Shown: positions 9,971 through 15,953 of the stretch, piece after piece | How the letters are laid out: each line of letters begins with the position of its first letter | Position numbering within the stretch: the first letter of the stretch is position 1 | Origin: Larix sibirica | Lineage: Eukaryota > Streptophyta > Pinopsida > Pinales > Pinaceae | Length of the DNA stretch: 15,953 bases | Assembly (NCBI GenBank): GCA_004151065.3 | Contig: NWUY0304473977.1 | Span: forward strand, 1 to 15,953 | Direction: 5' to 3' | The notes under the pieces: generated by a model | What the model was told of the DNA's origin: nothing | The model's database searches: none | What the model saw: only the letters and a program-made list of their open reading frames with translations | Program-made: the position numbers and the translations under genes

Positions 9971-10365
9971 GATTCAACCTCCATAAGAGATTCGGTAGGC
10001 CTTAAGAAATTTGCCCAAACAATGAATTCAATCCCCACAGTAAATTCGGCCTCTACAAGTAATTTCACCCAAGCAAGATTCGGGACCACAAATTGGATTG
10101 GATTGAAATTGTTAATTGAAGTCCAATTGGAAATCCTGGATTGATTTCCCCTAGGTCTAGCTAGGGTGGAATCTTGCACCACTAAAACCAAACTAAGATG
10201 GAAGGGTTTTGCCAAACCCTAACAAAAACCCTAGTTCACCAGGCTACTCCACAAGAGATCAAATCCAAAATACATGATGATCAAATGAGGCATGGCCCCT
10301 CCTCTTATCTTCCTTTGAAGCTCCATACCATGGGAATACCATGGAACACCCAAAACCATCTACTG

Positions 10366-10524
10366 AAATACCCCCCTTTACAATTAAATGTCACTTAAAT
10401 AATATAACAATTTTAGGCCTACATGACATCAGATAACCACTTAAAATGATCACTTGGAAAGGGACATCACATTCTACCAGCTCCTGACAATGGGCCACCT
10501 TCTCTAAATAGAGAGACATCTTCT
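10366..10524. repeat. 159-bp tandem duplication across LTR edge, copy 1
   Basis: Runs from aaatacccccct to gagagacatcttct and repeats immediately at 10525. It contains the last 106 nt of the LTR (through TGTGATGTCCC on the minus strand) plus 53 nt of flank, ttctaccagctcctgac onward. It therefore spans the element-host junction rather than lying inside either. Confidence 0.9.
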
Positions 10525-10680
10525 AAATACCCCCCTTTAAAATTAAATGTCACTTAAATAATATAACAATTTTAGGCCTACATGACATCAGATAACCACC
10601 TAAAATGATCACTTGGAAAGGGACATCACATTCTACCAGCTCTTGACAATGGACCACCTTTTCCAAATAGAGAGACATCC
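10525..10680. repeat. 159-bp tandem duplication across LTR edge, copy 2
   Basis: This is the second head-to-tail copy, with only a handful of substitutions, for example ctcctgacaatgggcc against ctcttgacaatggacc. It contains a second LTR-edge TGTGATGTCCC at 10620..10630 on the minus strand, so an automatic LTR finder could place the outer LTR boundary at either copy. Confidence 0.9.
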
Positions 10681-11137
10681 CCTAGACCAAATCCATCTCC
10701 TCCAGATTCCTATACAAAGCTTCTTTCCTTCAACCTAGGATGGTAGGATAGATTCCCTTGAAGGAGGACCCTCTCTCTCCTTCATCCAACAACGAGCCCT
10801 TGGAGCATTGAGGCTCCGTTGTAATAATCTCCAGAGAAATGCATTTCTTCATTTTTGGCATTGTGATAGTCGTGCTTAGATTTTTTAGGTAGCATTGATT
10901 CACACATTTTTAATAGGAGTGACCTTTGCACTCCCACTTTTATCACCACTTATATACTATGTAATCTTATTGACCTATCTTTGGACATTTGTTGGACATT
11001 AAAAAACTTTTCTTATCTTATCAACTACCTACCACCTAACACTTAATCCTCGTTTTAATCAACTCCCGTTGGTTAATGATATATTGTTTTCAAATAAAAG
11101 TGCATGGCTTTATTCTAAGCTTTCGAGGTTACTCTAA
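10681..11137. other. Non-coding flank, no gene recognised
   Basis: No reading frame or exon is supported here. The text cgttgtaataatctccagag (10818 onward) followed by aaatgcatttcttc resembles the transcribed end of a plant LTR, but no partner LTR is visible. A 46-nt segment at 11069..11114 recurs at 12508..12553. Confidence 0.4.
11069..11114 (+). repeat. 46-nt direct repeat, left copy
   Basis: The ttcaaataaaagtgcatg core and its surroundings recur, gap-free, at 12508..12553 with about 6 mismatches in 46. The two copies bracket about 1.39 kb that includes a TATA-bearing LTR-like segment. They are too long to be a target-site duplication and too short to be ordinary LTRs. Confidence 0.7.
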
Positions 11138-11781
11138 AGGTGTTGATTCCATGCTTGGGGATGCTTCATGTGATGTAGGGCACATGGCGTTTGAATGACC
11201 CTTGATTGTTCCATGATGGAAATGCAAATGTGGATGTGGCTAGCTCATGGATTGGTAGACCTTGCTCCATGCTTATGTAGCACACTTGGATTGCTTGCAT
11301 GGAGACTTGTATTTGACTTTAGAATGCTTGGGTTGAGGGAGTGGTCATGTAGGTGTCGTGGACTCTAAGGGTCACATTGCTTTAAGGAGCACTGGAGCAT
11401 TCGAGGCTTGTGGAAGAGGAGAACTTGACACATCTTGTGAAGCGTTCATGACATGGAACCTTGTTGATGGCATCACCTAGGAGCTTGACATGTAGCCACT
11501 AGAAGTGGAGTGTGGACCTACTTATTAAGTTAGGTTGCTTATAAGGGTTTAGGTCCACTTTATATTTTTGGTCTCCCTTACCTCTCATATAAATAGAGGA
11601 AGGAGAAAGTTCTTTCACTCACTATTCATTCATCATCATGTATTAAAGATGTGAGGAGAGTAGTGCACTAGTCTCTCTCTTTATTCTATAATATTCAATG
11701 CATCATCTCTCATTTGTCTTAACTGTTGGGGTTCTTCGAGAAGTTCAAAGTTTATCTAGAATCAGGTTTCCATCATAACAA
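11138..11781 (+). mobile_element. LTR-like segment with TATA box (solo LTR?)
   Basis: The segment starts TGTTGATTCC and ends CATCATAACA, a TG...CA pair with TGTT/AACA complementary ends. A good TATA box, catataaatagagg, lies at 11586..11599. It is followed about 25 to 40 nt later by ctattcattcatcatcatg, a plausible transcription start region. Size (~640 nt) and layout fit a solo LTR on the plus strand. I found no target-site duplication at these exact edges, no adjacent primer-binding site and no second copy, so both the boundaries and the class are uncertain. Confidence 0.38.
11588..11597 (+). promoter_or_regulatory. TATA-box-like sequence
   Basis: tataaataga lies within an LTR-like segment and is preceded by pyrimidine-rich ccttacctctca. 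It is a strong match to the plant TATA consensus. No downstream coding sequence is attached, so if active it would drive a non-coding or antisense transcript relative to the minus-strand host gene. Confidence 0.45.
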
Positions 11782-11790
11782 GCAAAGAAA

Positions 11791-11806
11791 CTAGGGTTTA
11801 CCCTAG
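11791..11806. repeat. 16-bp palindrome ctagggt-tt-accctag
   Basis: Perfect seven-base arms around TT, 10 nt beyond the end of the LTR-like segment. Short, with no assigned role. Confidence 0.6.
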
Positions 11807-12470
11807 AAGATGTTGATTGAGCAGAGAAGGAGATGTCTTGGACACTGGTGGGAGACAGGTGTTGAAGCTAAGGAAGACTTGCCAATGTTGATGCTAGCTT
11901 GATGTGGGTCGTTGGGGGTAGCTAGGGTTTCATCGTTTTCCCCAGCTAGAGTTTGAACAGCTAGAGATTGTACCTGCTTGTGATAAGTTGTATGTACAAG
12001 TACTTCATTCCTATCCAGCTATCCAAAACTTTTGTAATTGCAGATTAGATTTTTAACCTGCATTCTCTTCTTGATTTGGTAATTTACATTTACAGCACTA
12101 GTTGTTCATTCTTATTTGACATAACATATGGCTGAAAGTGTTAAATGATTTAATACTCATCTTGAAGATAATAGAACAGTTTACTACTGTAAATTTGTTC
12201 TAATTAAAATTATTTCAGGTCTGGTTTATACTTGTAGAAGTGTGCCCTGAGGGCTGAAACTCGCTGGTATATGTTTGATATCTTTTTTCTTGGGTTGCCT
12301 AGTGTGTTGGGTTGAAGTAAAATGAAATATTGTCCACTGTTTGCTGCTCTACATTAATATTTCAAATCATCCCTACGGCTGAAGTTTATAGGGACTTGAT
12401 AAAGGAAACCTCCTTGTGAAGTGAAACTTCTATTTTATATTGAAAGTCAAAAATCATAGAAATATCTACA
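11807..12470. other. Non-coding stretch, nothing recognised
   Basis: I see no exon of the PRP40 gene on the minus strand and no supported frame on the plus strand. The text is T-rich on the plus strand with several ttttt runs. It is most simply intron sequence. Confidence 0.45.
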
Positions 12471-12582
12471 TCTATTACAGCAGTTCATTTACCATTAATC
12501 ACACAGGTTGGTTACTCACATATTGTCTTCAAATAAAAGTGCATGACTCTATTACAACAGCTCATTTACCGTTAATCACACA
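12471..12582 (+). repeat. Pair of 35-nt direct repeats, 77 nt apart
   Basis: tctattacagcagttcattt... at 12471..12505 recurs at 12548..12582 with three substitutions. Between them sits the right copy (12508..12553) of the 46-nt repeat also found at 11069..11114, which overlaps the start of the second 35-nt copy by six bases. This nesting suggests stepwise local duplication. Confidence 0.75.
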
Positions 12583-13243
12583 TCACTAGTGGGATGATGT
12601 TTTGTTGACCAGTCAACACATAAGCTTGTGGGCAAGTGGACTCATGCGCTGTTGGGCTCAATAAATTTTTTCATGCCATAGCAAAAAACTTCAAATAATT
12701 GTTCTTATCTATGCATACATCTAAATTTGCAACCATTGGAATTTGTACTTTTTAGCAAATTGGAAATTGTACTTTTTATCCATAAATATTGTCTAAAACA
12801 GAATAAGAAAAAAAGGTCTTGCCTACAAAATATTGAGATATATGATTTCAATCGCAGATACAGTCAACTTTAATAAACTAACATGGCTGTAAAAATAAAG
12901 ATCCAGAATTGAAAAATCCAACTAAATAAAGGGAACCTCATTAAGCTTAAGCACCCCTATCTGATATAGATTCAGTTTAGAATTGTTGGACACATCCAAA
13001 TCTGGGGTTTCTGATTAGGACATATATGCACGTATGATACCTCCAAGGGTTGTCAATTGGTATGAATAGTTTCAACTCCAATGGACTAAACATACCATGG
13101 TGATTGTAAGAAATAATATGTACTGCTTTATCTTAATATCAACAACAATGCATAGTGATTAGCATACTAAATAAATTAGCATCCTTTAGACATAGGGAAA
13201 CTCCCACACACAAACAGTGTAACTTCGTAAAAATATCCCAAAC
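12583..13243 (-). other. Start of the giant PRP40 intron
   Basis: This follows the donor site of the exon ending at 13244 (minus strand AAG|GTTTGG). It is AT-rich and holds no recognisable exon. The next expected coding segment of a plant PRP40, the charged linker into the third FF domain, was searched for by eye here and further down to position 1 and not found. Confidence 0.6.
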
Positions 13244-13349
13244 CTTGCGTTCCAAGTTAAGCACATAGTCCTCGAAAAGCTCCTCTCTCTCTCTTCCTCG
13301 CTCAATTGCATGGAATCTTTGATCATTCTCAAATAGAGAGACAGCTTTG
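13244..13349 (-). CDS. PRP40: PRP40 exon: second half of FF domain 2
   Basis: The minus-strand exon is 106 nt and lies between acceptor GAACAG| and donor |GTTTGG. It completes a split serine codon and then encodes 35 residues, [20 protein letters not shown] through NLERK. The pattern KAV-x-FE-D-RF-A-ER-R-R--F--Y/H is the C-terminal half of the second FF domain in plant PRP40 proteins, which bind the phosphorylated C-terminal domain of RNA polymerase II and other spliceosome factors. The exon's GA-rich text appears as ctctctctcttcc on the plus strand, so it can be mistaken for a microsatellite. The next exon is not in the window. Confidence 0.92.
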
Positions 13350-13520
13350 CTGTTCACAATATTTCAATAATTAGTTTAGTAAGCATTAAAACCTACCACT
13401 ACCATATGGCAAGCAAAAGACCCAAAAAACAAGAGCCAAAACAAACATATCCCCACAATCACAATCCAGATCCACATAATTTACACTGCAAATAATGCTT
13501 CTCAGTTTGAATGAACAAAC

Positions 13521-13555
13521 CTCCAGCGCATTGTTGATGTAAGCTCCTTACATTC
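13521..13555 (-). CDS. PRP40: PRP40 exon: 35-nt small exon in FF domain 2
   Basis: A small exon between acceptor TTTTGTTCAG| and donor AG|GTTTGT on the minus strand. It encodes ECKELTSTMRW plus the first two bases of a serine codon, which is completed by the C that opens the next exon. The result, ...RW-S-KAV..., matches the conserved middle of FF domain 2. It is too short for ORF calling. Its length is not a multiple of three, so skipping it would shift the frame of everything downstream. Confidence 0.9.
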
Positions 13556-13713
13556 CTGAACAAAAGATAAAAGATGACAGCAATATTATATTATTTTTGA
13601 AGTTAATTTTGACTGTCTTCCTCTAGCATTGACACCATACTTGTCATCTTAATAGAAACTGCAGGTGAAAAGTCAAGCTGAATTTGAAGCTCAAGTGTCA
13701 CTCAAAGACGTAC

Positions 13714-13800
13714 CTCAAGCATCTTAACAAACTCTTCACGGTCTCTCTTTTGCTTGACACGTTTCTCTTCAGCCTCTTGTTTCTTCCGATGTGCAGAATA
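13714..13800 (-). CDS. PRP40: PRP40 exon: linker between FF1 and FF2
   Basis: An 87-nt, phase-0 exon between acceptor ATGTATAG| and donor GAG|GTACGT. It encodes 29 residues, from YSAHRKKQEAEEKR to REEFVKMLE. The highly charged helix RKKQEAEE--, the link between FF domains 1 and 2, is strongly conserved in plant PRP40. The end, EEFVKMLE, opens FF domain 2. The overlapping ORFs at 13769..13975 (minus) and 13791..14042 (plus) are shadows. Confidence 0.93.
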
Positions 13801-13916
13801 CTATACATGAAAGAATGCATATGAACCAATGGCTACAAAAGTTCACCGATAATGATACTAAAACATTGCTAAATAGCAAATTCTCTCGAAAAGCTAGGAA
13901 TGAAATAGGTTCATAC

Positions 13917-13994
13917 TTCATTAAATGCCTGCCTTCGCTCTGCAAGGCTTTTAAGGGCTCCATATCGCTTATCATTAATTATTACTCGCATTGC
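13917..13994 (-). CDS. PRP40: PRP40 exon: second half of FF domain 1
   Basis: A 78-nt, phase-0 exon between acceptor CCCTAG| and donor GAA|GTATGA. It encodes 26 residues, AMRVIINDKRYGALKSL and AERRQAFNE. The block II-DKRYGAL--L-ER-QAFNEY is the signature C-terminal half of FF domain 1 in PRP40 family members, with the second conserved Phe of the FF fold in QAFNE. This is the most diagnostic exon in the window. Confidence 0.95.
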
Positions 13995-14134
13995 CTAGGG
14001 CATGATTGTATATTTCCCCAGTGCAAAAAAACATTAAAATAAGTGAGGAGTAAAAATGGTACAGAATTTACAAAATGGTTGTATTTTCGTATTAATTAAA
14101 GAAAGTAGTAATAATAAAACCATAGAAATATCAC

Positions 14135-14203
14135 TTGATCCCAAGTCCAATCAGATTCCACGTGTGCAGACTCTAACAATTGTTTGAAAGCAATTTTTGC
14201 CTC
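14135..14203 (-). CDS. PRP40: PRP40 exon: first half of FF domain 1
   Basis: A 69-nt, phase-0 exon between acceptor TCTCAG| and donor CAA|GTGATA, a GT donor weaker than its neighbours. It encodes 23 residues, [13 protein letters not shown] then [25 protein letters not shown] is the start of FF domain 1, carrying the first conserved Phe. It joins in frame with the exons on both sides. Confidence 0.94.
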
Positions 14204-14312
14204 CTGAGAACGAAGATAAACACTATCAGTTCACAAGTAAAGCAAATATAAATCAGTAGAAAAAACAGATTAGGAGTTTACAAGTTTCACACATCACTGT
14301 AACAATTCATAC

Positions 14313-14420
14313 CGCCTTATTAGCATACGACAATGGCTCCTCTTTCACAAGTATAGGTTTCTCCTCTAACAATGGAGTTACATTAACCTTTCCAGTTATA
14401 GGCACTGCTTTCTTGGCCGG
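14313..14420 (-). CDS. PRP40: PRP40 exon: linker before FF domain 1
   Basis: A 108-nt, phase-0 exon between acceptor TTTTATGTAG| and donor GCG|GTATGA. It encodes 36 residues, beginning PAKKAVPITGKVNVTP and ending KEEPLSYANKA. The AKK-----GK-NVTP block and the EEPL-YANK ending immediately before FF1 are conserved in plant PRP40 proteins. Upstream exons carrying the two WW domains must lie beyond the window or far inside the next intron. Confidence 0.92.
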
Positions 14421-15293
14421 CTACATAAAAGGAAACCAACTTGAATAATAAGAATCAAGGAGTGCCTCAATACAGGATACCGATCAAATTAAGCAACAAA
14501 GAAAACAATCTCCCAAAATTAGAAACAACAAGAACAAGTGAAAGCTTAATAAAAAACGAATCAAAAATGTGCTGTAGAATTTTGGAGACGTAAAATAAAT
14601 TCAATAACAAAAAGCAACTGTCTCTTCGATCAACAGCTCTTTTACTGTTCCCATTGCTCTCTTCCTCAGCATTCAACACCTAATAACAACAACTAACATT
14701 TTCCACACCCTTGGTCAGAGTACAAATCTTACAAAGTCCACCTAATAACTTCAACAGGTTCCATTCCAATAGGCTGTTACCACTCAAACTTGCACCCAAG
14801 TGATGAATCCCTAAACACAAGTGCAACCTTGAGGGAACTAAGAAGCATACCAATGTCACAACACAAACACTCTTCTCACATTAGGCCAGCGCTTCTCTGG
14901 CACAAGGGGGGTATCCCTAAGATTTGGATTACTAAAGCTATTCAATGGAGGCTCAAGGTGACGTGAAGAGTTAGCTTTAGCAATACATGAGTTGTAGCAT
15001 AGAATAATAAGGTGATGGCAGACCAAAACCAATGCCTATTCAAGTTGGGCAAATGGAGTCACTAAGGGAATCAAGAGGGCTGAAAATGGATGATAAATGG
15101 ATATAGTTATTACAGTTACAAACATGCAGAAACTTGAGATGGGGGCAAATTTATATGGCTGGATATATATGACAAAGGCCCCTTCCAAAGGTGACCTTGC
15201 ATGCACATGCTAGAACAATAAGATGTGATCTTACTACTAGCTGAAATTCAACATGCTACCTTTCAGTGAAATGTCATAACATAGAAGCATCAA

Positions 15294-15863
15294 CTAGGAA
15301 GAAAAAACAGCAAGAATGTTGTAGGGTGTTACCACTGTACGAGGCTTACACTTGTGATTTTCATGACAAGTGACAATGGTTATAGGATGACAACTATGGA
15401 ACATTTGATGGATCAAGATGCACACATTCAAGGAGATTCTTTCCATCCTGAGTCCTGGCAGTTTTGCTTGCAGCCATGTGCTTTGCTTGGAGATGGCATT
15501 ATCACTTGATTGATGTGGTTGGAGGAGACTCACATCTCCTTTCTTTGGATTGCTTATCATATTTGATGACCCATCTATTGATGTTCTCTTCATTTCTTTT
15601 CATTGATGGATCAGCCTTCTAGTGGATTTTCTGGTGACTTTCATGGCATGCTTGACTTGGTGATGGAAAGCCCTTGATCCAGTGTTTGAAAAAACAATAA
15701 CCTCGGACTCGAACTTGGCCGAGTTGATCATTAACCGAGCTGAACCAGCCCTTGAACTGATTTGATACGAACCAGCAGAATCAAGGTCTTCCTTGGCCAT
15801 GTTTGGTTCCAAACAGGTCAACTCAACTGAGTTCGCATGGAACTCGACATGCGCGCCGCACAC
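15294..15863 (-). other. Long minus frame with one stop, nature unknown
   Basis: Minus frames 15863..15600 (87 codons, MCGAHVEFHANSVELTC...) and 15593..15294 (99 codons, MKRTSIDGSSNMISNPKKGD...) are in the same frame, separated only by a TGA at 15600..15602, so about 190 codons are nearly open. I recognise no domain and it does not match the proline- and glutamine-rich N-terminus expected of PRP40. It may be a decayed transposon frame or chance in a sequence depleted of stops. Confidence 0.3.
15801..15833. repeat. Two adjacent short palindromes
   Basis: gtttgg-tt-ccaaac at 15801..15814 and aactca-ac-tgagtt at 15820..15833, each with perfect six-base arms and a two-base centre, five bases apart. 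They lie in the ctcg/cgag-rich block at the right end of the window. Confidence 0.6.
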
Positions 15864-15953
15864 GTATGGAGGGAAAAAAAATTAAATAACCTAAATACCT
15901 AAACCCTAACCTAATGCCATAAAGAGACCACCCCATCCTCTATTTGCCTCACA

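Larger units (their letters stand above)
4650..10471 (-). mobile_element. Degenerate Ty3/gypsy-like LTR retrotransposon
   Basis: On the minus strand the order is 5' LTR (8433..10471), primer-binding site (8418..8431), gag-like frame, scraps of reverse transcriptase then integrase, polypurine tract (4787..4798) and a fragment of 3' LTR (4650..4786). RT before integrase is the Ty3/gypsy order; Copia has integrase first. The LTR edge is fixed independently by comparison: 4650..4786 and 10335..10471 align without gaps, with about 8 mismatches in 137 nt, and both stop at TGTGAT. Protease, the RT catalytic centre, RNase H and the integrase core are not recognisable, so the copy is defective. No target-site duplication can be tested because the 3' LTR is truncated. 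Confidence 0.8.
8433..10471 (-). repeat. 5' LTR (~2.0 kb)
   Basis: The outer edge reads TGTGATGTCCC on the minus strand (10461..10471), matching the 3' LTR start. The inner edge is ambiguous: either ...CTGATTACA at 8433, or ...GGGACATTACA at 8442, which would give an 11-bp terminal inverted repeat with one mismatch. The LTR contains two 600-bp tandem copies and an ~18-nt degenerate motif. Two long frames lie in it, plus 9372..9851 (159 codons) and minus 9694..10215 (173 codons). I treat them as by-products of the repeat because they follow the repeat unit and show no domain. Confidence 0.75.
14421..15953 (-). other. PRP40: Upstream PRP40 intron, no exon recognised
   Basis: On the minus strand this precedes the first visible exon. 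No WW-domain text (W...YYYN...W-P) was found. A fragment at 14679..14640 reading LNAEEESNGNSKRAVDRRD after a TTATTAG is tempting but lacks a convincing donor and family match. The right end (15690..15850) is rich in ctcg/cgag words and short palindromes, which suggests an old repeat. Confidence 0.5.

Noticed and set aside
9694-10215. Minus-strand 173-codon open frame, the longest in the window
   Set aside because: It lies inside the LTR, over the 600-bp repeat and its short motif. The translation has no domain and a mirror frame exists on the plus strand (9372..9851), as expected from a stop-poor repeat.
13284-13298. ctctctctctcttcc as a microsatellite
   Set aside because: It is the complement of coding GA-rich codons (Arg-Glu repeats) in FF domain 2.
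14467-14679. Minus frame starting LNAEEESNGNSKRAVDRRD as a further PRP40 exon
   Set aside because: An acceptor-like TTATTAG is present, but no good donor follows in phase and the residues do not match the known linker upstream of the NVTP block.
15890-15915. Telomere-like aaaccctaac near the right edge
   Set aside because: Only one or two imperfect units. The same short word occurs singly elsewhere in the window and is common in plant DNA.
1-15953. CRISPR arrays, bacterial operons, tRNA or rRNA genes
   Set aside because: No regularly spaced short repeats with unique spacers, no ribosome-binding-site-led gene runs, and no cloverleaf with a recognisable TTCGA loop or rRNA motif were found by eye.

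Overview
This window looks like nuclear DNA of a seed plant with a large, repeat-rich genome. A gymnosperm is my best guess, but that is inference: the evidence is one recognisable gene with a giant transposon-filled intron, degenerate LTR retrotransposons, AT-rich non-coding DNA, and no bacterial-style gene packing. It carries no complete gene. The ORFs present are mostly chance frames or decayed transposon frames.

The one host gene is on the minus strand at 13244..14420. Six consecutive exons with GT/AG borders join in phase to give 161 residues. They encode the linker and first two FF domains of a plant PRP40-type pre-mRNA-processing protein, a U1 snRNP-associated splicing factor. The five introns between them are only 109 to 171 nt. 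After the last exon (ending at 13244) I find no further exon down to position 1, so the next intron appears to be at least 13.2 kb. No WW-domain exon was recognised in the 1.5 kb upstream of the first visible exon (14421..15953).

Most of the giant intron is mobile-element debris. A Ty3/gypsy-like LTR retrotransposon on the minus strand occupies about 4650..10471. It has a roughly 2.0 kb 5' LTR (8433..10471), a tRNA-iMet-like primer-binding site (8418..8431), a decayed gag-like coiled-coil frame (about 7177..8390), pol scraps (a reverse transcriptase motif near 6600..6690 and an integrase HH zinc-finger half near 6330..6459), an unidentified 125-codon frame (5267..5644), a polypurine tract (4787..4798), and only the first 137 nt of the 3' LTR (4650..4786). 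The 5' LTR contains two 600-bp tandem copies built from a cryptic ~18-nt degenerate unit. A 159-bp tandem duplication crosses its outer edge.

Left of this element (1..4649) lie a possible Copia-like LTR scrap, a diverged ~455-bp tandem duplication (613..1530), and about 3 kb with nothing recognisable except a perfect 22-bp palindrome. Right of it (10681..13243) lies a TATA-bearing LTR-like segment (about 11138..11781), short direct repeats, and AT-rich intron sequence.
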